A DNA stretch of 64,000 nucleotides, from positions 120,916-184,915 of the forward strand of contig JBAXLI010000002.1 in assembly GCA_037134895.1 (NCBI GenBank). The letters run 5' to 3'. The position numbers were made by a program, and so were the translations under genes. Source of the DNA: CAIRDP01 sp037134895. Lineage in GTDB: Bacteria; Bacteroidota; Bacteroidia; Bacteroidales; FEN-979. This document shows, one piece after another, positions 51,973 to 60,628 of the stretch. The stretch's first letter is position 1, and the number at the start of each line of letters is the position of its first letter. Under the pieces are notes generated by a model. It did no database searches and was not told the DNA's origin. It saw nothing but the letters and a program-made list of their open reading frames with translations.

Positions 51973-52525
51973 GACTCTGCTTGATAAGTATTATGAAGGT
52001 GAAACAAGCCTTGCCGAAGAAAAACTCCTGAGAGATTTTTTCTCCGGTGATGATGTGCCGGACAACCTGTTGTCGCACCGGCCAATGTTCAGGTACTTTG
52101 CTGCCGAAGCTGCCGTTTCATATAGCGAAGATTTGCAGGATAAAAGCCTTATTCGAAAGCTGGATCAGTCCCGCGCTGATACAGGTCCTGAAAGCATTCA
52201 TCCTGCAAAGAGAAGAATGTTTTACATGAGCGGCATCGCAGCTGGCCTTCTAATCCTGCTGAGCCTGGTTTTTGCACTCAGGAACGAGATCGGGAACGCC
52301 CGGCATGATCAGCTGGGGAATCCTTCAGTCGAAGAAGCATATGCACAGACCACACAGGCCTTGCTTCTTGTTTCAGTCGGCCTCAATACAGGTTTTGACG
52401 CTGTCCATGGATTCGGGACAATGGGAGATGCAATGGAAAAAGTACAAAAGATCAATAAATTTTATAACTATCAAAATCAATTTATCAACCCGGAGAGGAT
52501 GCAACTTCCTTCCATAAACAAGTAA
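51953..52525 (+). CDS. Putative membrane anti-sigma factor
   Basis: A 190-residue protein overlapping the sigma gene by 20 bp. The N-terminus (IETLLDKYYEGETSLAEEKLLRDFF) is the short helical motif found in Bacteroidota regulators that follow ECF sigma genes. One membrane helix lies at about 90-107 (GIAAGLLILLSLVFAL), and the remaining 80 residues would be periplasmic. No zinc motif (HxxxCxxC) is seen, so this is not a ZAS-type anti-sigma. Function is inferred from position and layout only. Confidence 0.7.
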   Translation: MNTSEIETLLDKYYEGETSLAEEKLLRDFFSGDDVPDNLLSHRPMFRYFAAEAAVSYSEDLQDKSLIRKLDQSRADTGPESIHPAKRRMFYMSGIAAGLLILLSLVFALRNEIGNARHDQLGNPSVEEAYAQTTQALLLVSVGLNTGFDAVHGFGTMGDAMEKVQKINKFYNYQNQFINPERMQLPSINK

Positions 52526-52528
52526 ACA

Positions 52529-53104
52529 ATGAAAACAAGAATCATCACTTTAGCTTTTGCAGCATGCCTTGCAATCCCTGTATTGCTCAATGCTCAAAGT
52601 CCTCTGGATAAGGTTTTTACAAAATATTCGGGGCAGGACAAATTCACTACCGTGAACTTTTCTAAGGAAATGTTCACGCAGATCTTATCGATGATGGCAA
52701 ACCAGAATGACTCCTCGGCCAGGGAAATGAAAGGAATCCTTGATAAACTTACAGGACTCAAGGTGATTACTTATGATATCGATACCACCGATTACACAAA
52801 AGCTGTTTCCATCTATAATGAGTGGGCCGGCCTTTTCCCGGGCCCGACTTATAAAGAACTGATGGCAATCAACGAAGGACGTGACAGTTACAAGTTTATC
52901 ACCAAACAGGATTCCGACGGCAAGATCAGTGAAATGGTCATGCTGATGAAAGGGAAAAAGGAACTGGTAGTTCTCAGCCTGACAGGAGTGATCGACATGG
53001 CAAATGTCACGAAGATTTCAAAATCCATGGGCATTCATGGGATGGAAGGATTCTCAAAAATGAGGAACCACCAGGCTCCGCCTCCTCAACCTGCAAAGAA
53101 GTAA
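52529..53104 (+). CDS. DUF4252 exported protein
   Basis: A 191-residue protein with a signal peptide (about 1-22, ending LLNAQ). The mature part starts SPLDKVFTKYSGQDKFTTVN and includes FTQILSMMANQNDSS and KELVVLSLTGVIDM, matching DUF4252, a small Bacteroidota envelope family that usually follows an ECF sigma operon. Three bases separate it from the anti-sigma gene. A strong terminator follows. No enzyme motif is visible; it is likely an output or sensor of the sigma system. Confidence 0.85.
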   Translation: MKTRIITLAFAACLAIPVLLNAQSPLDKVFTKYSGQDKFTTVNFSKEMFTQILSMMANQNDSSAREMKGILDKLTGLKVITYDIDTTDYTKAVSIYNEWAGLFPGPTYKELMAINEGRDSYKFITKQDSDGKISEMVMLMKGKKELVVLSLTGVIDMANVTKISKSMGIHGMEGFSKMRNHQAPPPQPAKK

Positions 53105-53123
53105 GTTCAGAAACTTAAAACCG

Positions 53124-53149
53124 GCCCTGCTTAACACAGGGCTTTTTTT
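53124..53149 (+). terminator. Intrinsic terminator of the sigma factor operon
   Basis: GCCCTG, loop CTTAACA, CAGGGC, then seven T (53143-53149). It lies 20 bp after the DUF4252 stop. The T-tract reaches the stop codon of the convergent gene at 53148. Confidence 0.88.
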
Positions 53150-55244
53150 ATATTCTGAACAATAACTCGCATGCAAGATCCAGCTTCCAGCTCGAATTAA
53201 CCTGATCGTTGCCGCTGCCTATGACTTCTCTGTTTGTATACTTTGTAAGCGCCGATTTCAAATAGAAAACAAAATGTTTGCCCGGATAGAATTTTATCAG
53301 TGCACAGATCCTGCTCCCCTTCCCATAAAAGACCGGCATTGAATACGTATACAACATATCGGGTTCGTAAGCCCAGATGCGGGTTTCATACAGAGGACAG
53401 TCAAAGACTGAATACCTGACAACGATCTTAAACCTGCTTTGAGCGGGGTTGAGACAGACATCCTGGAACATTAACCATCCATACTGCCCCTGTTCCGAAC
53501 CTGATCCTGACCTTTTAATCTCGATCCGGCTTTGCAGGTAAAGGGATTCTTTAACAAGCCAGTTTATGTTAAAACGGAGATCCCCCGTATATGCCCTTCC
53601 CCGGGAAAGGACCATCTCAGGCTGAGCTGTTTCAGCTGATCCGGAAGCTGAATACGTACCCCGGACCATAAAGTTCAGACTTTTATTAAGCTGCCAGTTT
53701 AGCTGTCCGCCTAGTTCTGTTCCCGCTGATGGCCGGTTGAGCAGGTATTTAGCCCATGGATAGTAACAGAAGTCAGCAAAAACATTGAGAGCCAGATGAC
53801 ATGGCAGGTTGCCTGCCATACTGAGATACCATCCTCTTTCATTTGAGTTGCTGCTGTTCTGTCCAAAGCCTCCCGAATACAGATTCTGGTAAGCAGGCGG
53901 ATAATTCCTGTATAGCATCACAGCGCTAAACCTGGGATCGGGATTGATGCTCACCCCTGCCAGGAAAGCCACACTGCCGTTCCTGCTCCGGCTTACCTCT
54001 CCCGAAAACCTCATGAAACGGTAGAAAAGATTGATGTCGGCTCCCAAAACGAAATTTTCGGAACCCGAAAATGTGTGCATATTATACAGATCAGGCCTGG
54101 GTTGAAGGTTTGCGCTGAGTTTTACCGAATATCCTGAAATACCGACACTGAAAAAATTTCCACGCAAAGAAAGGTTCCCCCCATACAACATTTCCTGAAC
54201 CCTGCCCTTTTTATACAGTTCCGCGATGGTTCTGTGATACCCGGTCTCGACGAATGAACTGAACACTTCAGCCCGGCCTGTAACAGAATCTGAAACAGTA
54301 CTATTCGCATCTCTTTTACGCAGGGAGAAGATTCCGTTAAATGTAAGCCTTCCAGTCCCGAGGCATACAGCAACACCTCTCAGCACACCGCTTTCCGAAA
54401 CAGTCTGGGTGGGCCGTATTCCGCCCGCGACTGAAAATTCCTGGTTGAACCCTGGATACATACCAATGGCCCCTCCTGTATTGAAAGTAAGCCCTAGCCC
54501 CCAGCCTGCCCTGAAATTTCCTATAATTAAACGTTTCAGTATGCGTTTTCCTGAATAACACAGGTATCCCGAATAGTAATCCATCCCGTATTTTTGTCCG
54601 CCCTTGAAAAACTGCTCGCCTGGATCCTTATCCCCCGAAAATCCAATTGACAGTCGTTCTCCAAAAGTGTAGGTATACCTGAAGCTGAAACCATATGGAT
54701 TACCCGGATAAGTGCTTACAGCTTCTGCGCCCACCCCATCCCCCGTAATGGCGTATCCATTGGATCGGGGAACTGTGGTTGAAACGCGGACAAGCAGTTG
54801 ATTCCTGCTGTATTGAAACAGGTTCTTTAGTGTCAACGGAGGGGAATGTGATACAGCATTAAACCTGATATATGGCATTATCCTGAGAAGAAGAGAAGAA
54901 TCAAAACCGCTCACTGAGATCAGTTCATAAACCGAAAAGATCTCTCCGTAAGTTTTAAGATAATCACAGAGGTTTTTTCGCTGCAATGCATTCAGGTATG
55001 GGATGCGGTTTATTTCCTCGTTCGTCGCGGCGTTAAGGTCAACTGGCCGCTGCAGGGTCTCATCTCTCTCCTCAGCCAGAATCTTATACCCGTTTTCATT
55101 TTCAACCCTGCTGTCAGCGTCATCGGCCCAGTCACCCTTCCATTGAAACTGATCCTCCTGCGAATACACCCTGCTGTTAAATAATATCAAAACCACCAGG
55201 ATCATGTACAAGCAGATTGTGCGGTATTCATTTATGCTTTTCAT
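53148..55244 (-). CDS. Helix-hairpin-helix envelope protein with predicted C-terminal beta-barrel
   Basis: A 698-residue protein with a signal peptide (about 1-28, ending NSRVYSQ). Residues about 65-130 hold a ComEA-like helix-hairpin-helix unit (VDLNAATNEEINRIPYLNAL, GEIFSVYELISVSGFD). The remaining 560 residues are rich in aromatic and glycine beta-strands and end ACELLFRI, as for an outer-membrane barrel. The combination recurs in Bacteroidota, where the HHH may bind DNA at the cell surface or act as a protein-binding plug; neither is proven. Twenty bases separate it from the upstream barrel-like gene, so the two form one operon. Confidence 0.8.
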   Translation of the reverse strand: MKSINEYRTICLYMILVVLILFNSRVYSQEDQFQWKGDWADDADSRVENENGYKILAEERDETLQRPVDLNAATNEEINRIPYLNALQRKNLCDYLKTYGEIFSVYELISVSGFDSSLLLRIMPYIRFNAVSHSPPLTLKNLFQYSRNQLLVRVSTTVPRSNGYAITGDGVGAEAVSTYPGNPYGFSFRYTYTFGERLSIGFSGDKDPGEQFFKGGQKYGMDYYSGYLCYSGKRILKRLIIGNFRAGWGLGLTFNTGGAIGMYPGFNQEFSVAGGIRPTQTVSESGVLRGVAVCLGTGRLTFNGIFSLRKRDANSTVSDSVTGRAEVFSSFVETGYHRTIAELYKKGRVQEMLYGGNLSLRGNFFSVGISGYSVKLSANLQPRPDLYNMHTFSGSENFVLGADINLFYRFMRFSGEVSRSRNGSVAFLAGVSINPDPRFSAVMLYRNYPPAYQNLYSGGFGQNSSNSNERGWYLSMAGNLPCHLALNVFADFCYYPWAKYLLNRPSAGTELGGQLNWQLNKSLNFMVRGTYSASGSAETAQPEMVLSRGRAYTGDLRFNINWLVKESLYLQSRIEIKRSGSGSEQGQYGWLMFQDVCLNPAQSRFKIVVRYSVFDCPLYETRIWAYEPDMLYTYSMPVFYGKGSRICALIKFYPGKHFVFYLKSALTKYTNREVIGSGNDQVNSSWKLDLACELLFRI

Positions 55245-55264
55245 TGTATGCGGATAAGGGAGAT

Positions 55265-56110
55265 TTATTTCCTGACCTGGTACTGAACCGAGACGGCCGG
55301 ACTGAATCCCAGCGCCTGGTTGTATTCTGTTGCAAAGTCAATGCATATGCGGCTGATGATGATGCCAGCCCCAATACTCAGGCTGAAGGGCCCCGTTGAA
55401 ACCCCTGCCCTTGCATATAAGATCCCTGCAAACCTGCACTCAGCGGCAAGTTTGCCTCTTGCCTTGCTCTCCGGACCTTTTTCAATTTCAGCCGACACCA
55501 GGATGTCATCGGTGAACCAGTAACACAACCCCAGCCTGAACAAAGCCGGAAGTGTCTCACCTGAACTTTCTGAAATTTTTACAGGAACCGGGTTTAAGCA
55601 ATGAAATCCCACACTCATCTGCTTCAGGGGCCAGAACAACAGCCCGGCTTCACAGTCGAAGAGGTTCGCAGTACCGTAATCGCCGGAGGTATTGAAACGA
55701 TAATAATCGAGCTGCACGCCGGCCGAAAAGTTCTTACCGAATTTCCTGGCATAACCCAGGCCTGTTTTTAACTCGCTGTAAACGGTAGATCCGAAATGGG
55801 AAAAAACAACAGAAAAAACACCTGGCCTGGTATTTGCAGAAAACACCAGGGTCTTATTGGATAATTCCCTGAGCAAAAACCGGTTCTCGAAAAATACTCC
55901 GCAAAATATTCCCCTGGTGAACGCACCTCCCGCCTGGTTGTTTGCAGCCGACCAGCCATCAGGCAAAGCAACCGATATCCCACTCATCCCCGATGCCCGT
56001 CCACCTGCTATCCTGAACTCGCCTGCTGCGTTTGTTGTTAAATAGGAAAGAAAAGAGATCATTACTAAAAATATGGTTACGACCTTCCTCCCATTCTTAA
56101 GGACCTCCAT
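55265..56110 (-). CDS. PorV/PorQ-like outer-membrane protein of unknown function
   Basis: Starting at 56110 the protein is 281 residues long with a good signal peptide (MEVLKNGRKVVTIFLVMISF, cleaved near TTNAAGEF). The mature part starts FRIAGGRASGMSGISVALPD, the NPAG-like opening of PorV/PorQ and FadL relatives, with barrel strands throughout and a C-terminal SVQYQVRK. The open frame continues upstream to 56254 (ATGs at 56254, 56209, 56200) through a 12-bp tandem repeat that would add a KFVR-repeat tail in front of the signal peptide. I treat that part as leader DNA; a long basic n-region cannot be excluded. Confidence 0.72.
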   Translation of the reverse strand: MEVLKNGRKVVTIFLVMISFLSYLTTNAAGEFRIAGGRASGMSGISVALPDGWSAANNQAGGAFTRGIFCGVFFENRFLLRELSNKTLVFSANTRPGVFSVVFSHFGSTVYSELKTGLGYARKFGKNFSAGVQLDYYRFNTSGDYGTANLFDCEAGLLFWPLKQMSVGFHCLNPVPVKISESSGETLPALFRLGLCYWFTDDILVSAEIEKGPESKARGKLAAECRFAGILYARAGVSTGPFSLSIGAGIIISRICIDFATEYNQALGFSPAVSVQYQVRK

Positions 56111-56204
56111 CCTTTCGAATTTCCTCACGAACTTCCTCACGAACTTCCTCACGATCTTCCTCACGAACTTCCTCACGAACTTCCTCACGAACTTCCTCAT
56201 GATC
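56109..56204 (-). repeat. 12-bp tandem repeat in the leader of the PorV-like gene
   Basis: Seven consecutive 12-mers on the plus strand (TTCCTCACGAAC; copies three and seven have small changes) at 56121-56204, preceded by a degenerate copy at 56109-56120. On the minus strand each unit would read as Lys-Phe-Val-Arg if translated. The changes seen (GAAC to GATC, CACG to CATG) keep the frame. Its end abuts the start codon at 56110. Confidence 0.85.
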
Positions 56205-56344
56205 TTCATAACACTCTTTCTCCTTAATCCGCCAAACTTCAAAAAGTAATACACTTCAGGGCAATTATTTTTTTTAATAGATCGTTTCCCTTAAAAATGA
56301 GTAATTTTCGGAACCGAATTTATTAGTAGATCCCTATATCGGAT

Positions 56345-56848
56345 ATGGACATTCGAATGAGAAAAGCGGTGCAGGAAGATCTGGAGGCAGTTGTCGAAAT
56401 CCTGAACCACGGCATTAAAACCAGGCATTCGGTTGGCTATTTTGAAAGCCAGGGCGCTGCTGAGATGGCGGCCTGGTTTGACGAACATATACTTAGCAAA
56501 AGGCACCCGATCTTTGTCGCCGAGGAGAATGATAAGATCATTGGGTGGATCAGCATGAGTCCTTACCGCAAAGGAAGGGAAGCATTCAACAACACCGGCG
56601 AGATCAGTGCGTATATCCATCAGGACCACCAGGCGAAAGGCGTTGCCCAGAAGCTCCTCGATCATATGCTGGAATTCGCTGCCTCAATGGGCTTTAGGAT
56701 CATCTTTGCAGTCGTCCTTCACAGGAATATAAACAGTATCAAGTTGCTTGAGAAAAATCATTTTGAACGTTGGGCAATGCTTCCAGATGTTGCAGAGATT
56801 GATGGCATGTTATTGAATCACATATACTTCGGAAAAAGACTTTATTAA
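56345..56848 (+). CDS. GNAT N-acetyltransferase, phosphinothricin acetyltransferase-like
   Basis: A 167-residue single GNAT domain. IRMRKAVQEDLEAVVEILN opens the fold; FVAEENDKIIGWISMSPYR and EISAYIHQDHQAKGVAQKLLDHMLEFA contain the acetyl-CoA loop (HQAKGVA in place of R/QxxGxG/A), and HRNINSIKLLEKNHFERW is the C-terminal motif of the Pat subgroup. The likely substrate is a small amine or amino acid (methionine sulfone or sulfoximine and similar compounds for relatives). The second GNAT gene starts 5 bp downstream, so the two are in one operon. Confidence 0.85.
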   Translation: MDIRMRKAVQEDLEAVVEILNHGIKTRHSVGYFESQGAAEMAAWFDEHILSKRHPIFVAEENDKIIGWISMSPYRKGREAFNNTGEISAYIHQDHQAKGVAQKLLDHMLEFAASMGFRIIFAVVLHRNINSIKLLEKNHFERWAMLPDVAEIDGMLLNHIYFGKRLY

Positions 56849-56853
56849 AGCAA

Positions 56854-57426
56854 ATGGGAACAGGCAGTGGATCGGTAAAGCTAATTATTGATACAGTTCC
56901 CGGGATGACCTTATCCCTGAGGCCATGGAATAATTCTGATGCAGGTTCCATAGTAAAATATGCGAACAATAAGGCAATCGCTGATAACCTGCGTGATGGA
57001 TTCCCTTATCCATACACACGCAAAGATGCACTGCGCTTTCTCGAGATGGCGGTGTCGAATGACCCTCATGCCTTGTTACTGGCCATTGACGCAAGAGGCG
57101 AAGCAGTTGGAAGCGTAGGCGCCTTTCTTAAGCAAGATGTTTACCGAAAGAATATGGAAGTGGGATATTGGCTTGCGGAGCCTTTTTGGGGCAAAGGGAT
57201 AATGACGGAGGTTATCAGGAAATTTACTGCCCATCTATGGCTTACATACGATATCAGGAGATTATACGCTGAACCTTTTGCAAATAATCTGGGTTCGCGA
57301 AAAGCTCTTGAGAAAGCCGGATTCAGATGCGAAGCGGTATTCAGGCAAAATGTAATTAAAAACGGCGTCTTTCTTGATAGTTGCATTTACTCGGTTCTGA
57401 GAGAGGAGGCAGTAAATGCTCGTTAA
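56854..57426 (+). CDS. GNAT N-acetyltransferase, RimJ/RimL-like
   Basis: A 190-residue GNAT domain of the RimJ/RimL (Acetyltransf_3) type: LSLRPWNNSDAGSIVKYANN at the start, MEVGYWLAEPFWGKGIMTEV with the acetyl-CoA loop, and RRLYAEPFANNLGSRKALEK, then AGFRCEAVFRQNVIKNGVF at the end. Relatives acetylate N-termini of ribosomal proteins or small molecules. A start at the Met of MTLSLRP (56905) would also fit the family. The 159 bp after it hold no gene I can support. Confidence 0.85.
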   Translation: MGTGSGSVKLIIDTVPGMTLSLRPWNNSDAGSIVKYANNKAIADNLRDGFPYPYTRKDALRFLEMAVSNDPHALLLAIDARGEAVGSVGAFLKQDVYRKNMEVGYWLAEPFWGKGIMTEVIRKFTAHLWLTYDIRRLYAEPFANNLGSRKALEKAGFRCEAVFRQNVIKNGVFLDSCIYSVLREEAVNAR

Positions 57427-57585
57427 AAAAGCAGATATATACCAGCAAGCCGGTAAGCTGACGATTTGGATTCCCAAACAGTTTCATGGAGGAAATTACC
57501 GGCCTTAAAGCAACAACAAGAAATTGGAATACAATCAAAAAACTTGCAAACAGTTAGAAATCAGTTAAAAATAAATCCATTTAGC

Positions 57586-58245
57586 ATGAACCCGATAATT
57601 CTTGATTTCCTCAGTAAACTGAAGGAAAATAACAACCGCGAATGGTTCCAGGCGAATAAGAAGTTCTACGAAGAAGCTAAATCAGAACTAGAAACATTTG
57701 TCGATGACCTTATCCCCCGGATGGCTGCTTTTGAACCCTCCCTGAAGTACGTGACTGCAAAGGAATGTATGTTCAGGATATTCAGGGATGTAAGATTCTC
57801 TAAAGATAAAGTTCCTTATAAAACCAATATGGGTGCATGGATCACAAAAGGCGGACGAAAGAGCCCCGGTCCGGGATATTATCTGCATATTCAGCCTGGT
57901 GAATCGATGCTTGCCGGCGGGGTTTATATGCCGGAACCTGATAAACTGAAGAAAATAAGGCAGGAGGTTTATTACAACGCTGAGGAGTTCAAATCAATTC
58001 TGAATGAGAAGACTGCGCAAAAGTATTTCAACGGCCTATCCGATTGGGATAAACAGAAACTAGCACCCCGGGACTTTCCAAAAGACTTTCCCGATATTGA
58101 CCTGCTCAAATATCGTCATTATACGATAACGCATATGCTTGACGACAAGCAGGTTGTAAAACTGGATTTTTCGAAAATAGTGATCAAGGTTTTCGGCCTG
58201 ATGAAGCCCCTCAACGATTTCCTTGAAAGGGCGCTGAACGGCTGA
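57586..58245 (+). CDS. DUF2461 (TIGR02453) protein
   Basis: A 219-residue protein. The start at 57586 gives ILDFLSKLKENNNREWFQAN, the usual family N-terminus; the 40 in-frame codons before it have no family match and the gap there is otherwise empty. Further conserved blocks are CMFRIFRDVRFSKDKVPYKT, MGAWITKGGRKSPGPGYYLH and GGVYMPEPDKLKKIRQ. DUF2461 is widespread but unassigned. It is convergent with psd, with stop codons on adjacent bases. Confidence 0.88.
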   Translation: MNPIILDFLSKLKENNNREWFQANKKFYEEAKSELETFVDDLIPRMAAFEPSLKYVTAKECMFRIFRDVRFSKDKVPYKTNMGAWITKGGRKSPGPGYYLHIQPGESMLAGGVYMPEPDKLKKIRQEVYYNAEEFKSILNEKTAQKYFNGLSDWDKQKLAPRDFPKDFPDIDLLKYRHYTITHMLDDKQVVKLDFSKIVIKVFGLMKPLNDFLERALNG

Positions 58246-58905
58246 TCATTCAAACCGGCCGATAATTGTTTGCTTTCCACTGACTTTCTGGCCGAGCTTC
58301 ACATCTAGTTTTGTATTGACCGGAAGAAGAAGGTCAACCCTTGAACCAAATTTGATAAACCCGAGTTCTTCTCCCTGGTTTACCGGTTCCCCTACCTTAG
58401 GATAGCATTTTATACGCCTTGCCATTGCGCCTGCTATCTGACGTATCAGGACCTTTTGCTTTACCCCGGTCTCGATGACCGTAGTGGCTCTTTCATTCTC
58501 AAGGGAAGCTTTTGGGTTGAAAGCCACCATATGCTTGCCCGGATGATAAAAATAATACTTGATCTCCCCGTCAACAGGGAACCAGTTAACATGTACATTG
58601 GTTGCCGACATGAAAATGGAAACCTGTATCCTTTCATCTTTGAAATATTCAGGTTCAATGGTCCTTTCAATTACAACAACCTTCCCATCGGCAGGGGAGA
58701 GGATCAGGTTCTTCCCTGAAGTTACCTCCCTTTCGGGTGAACGAAAAAACCTGACGATCATGAGAAAAAACCACAGGCCGATCAAATACAGGCAATAGTG
58801 AAACCACGTTTGCTCGGGAAAGATGTGATTAACGCCGAGAAGAACTGCCACAACAAAAAGGAAGGCTATAAGAATGGTTTTATATCCTTCGCGGTGTATT
58901 GTCAT
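58246..58905 (-). CDS. psd: Phosphatidylserine decarboxylase proenzyme
   Basis: A 219-residue short-form enzyme that decarboxylates phosphatidylserine to phosphatidylethanolamine. Two N-terminal membrane segments (about 9-26 and 36-52) precede the core: LILSPADGKVVVIE, VSIFMSATNVHVNWFPVDGE and HPGKHMVAFNPKAS. The self-cleavage site is Gly187-Ser188 in IKFGSRVDLLLP, where the serine becomes the pyruvoyl group. It ends the minus-strand block rsfS-ftsH-LUD-DUF2007-cdsA-psd, 6 bp after cdsA, linking two successive steps of phospholipid synthesis (pssA would be needed between them). Confidence 0.94.
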   Translation of the reverse strand: MTIHREGYKTILIAFLFVVAVLLGVNHIFPEQTWFHYCLYLIGLWFFLMIVRFFRSPEREVTSGKNLILSPADGKVVVIERTIEPEYFKDERIQVSIFMSATNVHVNWFPVDGEIKYYFYHPGKHMVAFNPKASLENERATTVIETGVKQKVLIRQIAGAMARRIKCYPKVGEPVNQGEELGFIKFGSRVDLLLPVNTKLDVKLGQKVSGKQTIIGRFE

Positions 58906-58911
58906 TCCGTT

Positions 58912-59751
58912 TTAAATGTTTCTGATAATAAAATACAAAAATACAAAAGGCGCTGAAATAAACACAGTATCAAACCGATCAAGAATTCCTCCATGACCAG
59001 GCAGGATATCTCCCGAATCTTTGATCTTCAGGCTGCGCTTAAACAAGGATTCAGAAAGATCTCCGAAAGTCCCGAAAACCACAACCAGAATCGAGAGTAC
59101 CAGCCAGTCGGCCACTGGAATGTCCGGTACAAGAAAACTCATTCCGAGGGCTGAAAGCAAGGCAACAAGAGCTCCTGCAATGGTACCTTCCCATGTTTTC
59201 TTTGGGGAAATCCTCTCAAATAATTTATGTTTCCCGAAGTGTTTCCCGAACAGGTAAGCCCCGGTATCGTAGAACCATGTAAAGATGAAATACCCCATGA
59301 GAAATGCCGGGAATCCAAGGAAATGAGGAGTGTCGGCCGGGTTCATGAGGTTCAGGACTGCGAGCGGAAGTACTATATAAAGTACCCCTGTGACGGTAAT
59401 TGCAATGTTCTCAAGTGGTTTTTTTTCTTTCCTGTAGATTTCGAAGATAAACGAAAGAAAGAACATGAGCATGGCAGTAAAAAGAGGCAGATACCATGGT
59501 GGGAATTTTAACCCTGGGTCAATCATGCAAAGAAGGAAGATCTCAAGGTAAATGATGCTTCCGCAAACTGTACCCCAGGTTTTCTGGGGAAGGATATCCG
59601 ACTTTGAGAATAACGAGTAGAATTCCCAAACACCGAGAATGGCAACGATCAGGAAAATTCCAGCAAACAGCCATGGATCATGCCACATTGAGAACAGCAG
59701 CAGGAAAACCATGCTGAGGCCCGTAATCGTCCTGGCCCAGAAATTACTCAT
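58912..59751 (-). CDS. cdsA: Phosphatidate cytidylyltransferase
   Basis: A 279-residue polytopic membrane enzyme that makes CDP-diacylglycerol. The start at 59751 (MSNFWARTITGLSMVFLLLF) fits the family N-terminus and overlaps the DUF2007 gene by 8 bp; the frame extends to 59817 only inside that gene. About eight hydrophobic segments are visible. The C-terminal signature is ISPKKTWEGTIAGALVALLS, then LVVVFGTFGDLSESLFKRSL and KDSGDILPGHGGILDRFDT, with all the conserved Asp residues. Confidence 0.95.
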   Translation of the reverse strand: MSNFWARTITGLSMVFLLLFSMWHDPWLFAGIFLIVAILGVWEFYSLFSKSDILPQKTWGTVCGSIIYLEIFLLCMIDPGLKFPPWYLPLFTAMLMFFLSFIFEIYRKEKKPLENIAITVTGVLYIVLPLAVLNLMNPADTPHFLGFPAFLMGYFIFTWFYDTGAYLFGKHFGKHKLFERISPKKTWEGTIAGALVALLSALGMSFLVPDIPVADWLVLSILVVVFGTFGDLSESLFKRSLKIKDSGDILPGHGGILDRFDTVFISAPFVFLYFIIRNI

Positions 59752-59986
59752 CAGTGACTGCCCTTTCCATAACTTGTTTTGCATTGAGTACCTCATCACG
59801 CGGGACAAAAACTTCAATTTCCCCGAATGAAATATAGGAAGAATCCTGTTTGTTGACGATCACCGCCTGTATGCCTTCTTCTTCAAGCAGTCCGCGCATG
59901 ATTTCAGCTTTATACAGCAGTGTAGTGCTGAAAACCGCTTCCCAGTGGGAATCTTGATCCTCAGGAAGCATTGGCATTCTGATCAT
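59744..59986 (-). CDS. DUF2007 small protein
   Basis: An 80-residue protein. WEAVFSTTLLYKAEIMRGLLEEEG and QAVIVNKQDSSYISFGEIEVF, then VPRDEVLNAKQVM, match DUF2007, a small alpha/beta domain proposed to have a signalling role. It overlaps LUD by 26 bp and cdsA by 8 bp, so all three are translationally linked. The start could be the second Met at 59977, which would cut the LUD overlap. Confidence 0.82.
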   Translation of the reverse strand: MIRMPMLPEDQDSHWEAVFSTTLLYKAEIMRGLLEEEGIQAVIVNKQDSSYISFGEIEVFVPRDEVLNAKQVMERAVTDE

Positions 59987-60617
59987 CGATTAGAAATACA
60001 TAAAACTCCCTGGGGCCATGTGCCCCGAGAACCAGGGTTTTCTCGATATCGGCTGTGCGGCTTGGGCCGGTGATCAGCGATATCATCGAAGGGTAGTTAT
60101 GGTTGTATTTTTTGCGGATGGCAGAGAGCGCCTGTTTCAGATCGGGTACGAGCTGGGATGTATAGCCAAGGATCAGGTGGACATCGGGATAGGCATTGAT
60201 CTTGCGGCCAGGGCTTAGATGAGATGAAACCATTACTGATCCCAGCCTTGCGATCAGGTATTCACAACGCGTTATTCCGATCTTTGCTTCAAGGAATTCC
60301 TCCTTTTTTGACATATAAGGAATACCGGCTTCCCTGAGAACTTTCTGCAGAATTGGATCCAAACAGAATAAAACTGGCCAATCCTTTTCAAGAATGAACT
60401 GTTTCAAAAGGGCGGTGAATTCATCCTCGCTTTCACAGTAAACGAATTTCCCGGCAACTTTAACAAGTTCCTGTGCGAAGTTTACATCCAGGGCGTCACT
60501 GCTTTCCCTGAATACCGGTGATTCCTGGTCAATAATAGGATAGGGGGGCTCGGTCTTTTCAATCAGGGCATCCCTTACCTTTTTCAGAATTTTTTCTCGC
60601 GAGGTGGATTCTTCCAT
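59961..60617 (-). CDS. LUD (LutC/YkgG-like) domain protein
   Basis: A 218-residue protein with one LUD domain. FVYCESEDEFTALLKQFIL, GITRCEYLIARLGSVMVSS and LITGPSRTADIEKTLVLGAHGPREFYVFL are the conserved blocks (the final one carries the family GPSRTADIE motif). LutC is the third subunit of lactate utilisation, with LutA and LutB iron-sulfur partners; neither is near. In Bacteroidota a lone LUD gene between ftsH and cdsA is common, so a lactate role is not implied. It starts 12 bp after the ftsH stop. Confidence 0.88.
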   Translation of the reverse strand: MEESTSREKILKKVRDALIEKTEPPYPIIDQESPVFRESSDALDVNFAQELVKVAGKFVYCESEDEFTALLKQFILEKDWPVLFCLDPILQKVLREAGIPYMSKKEEFLEAKIGITRCEYLIARLGSVMVSSHLSPGRKINAYPDVHLILGYTSQLVPDLKQALSAIRKKYNHNYPSMISLITGPSRTADIEKTLVLGAHGPREFYVFLIDDQNANAS

Positions 60618-60628
60618 CTGTCTGATGC

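Noticed and set aside
56121..56204. CRISPR array
   Set aside because: Units are 12 bp and contiguous with no spacers, and no cas gene is in the window.
57466..57585. 40-codon N-terminal extension of the DUF2461 protein
   Set aside because: The residues match no part of the family, whose usual N-terminus begins at the Met at 57586.
57427..57585. Riboswitch or small RNA in the gap before the DUF2461 gene
   Set aside because: I looked for stems and conserved motifs and found none convincing.
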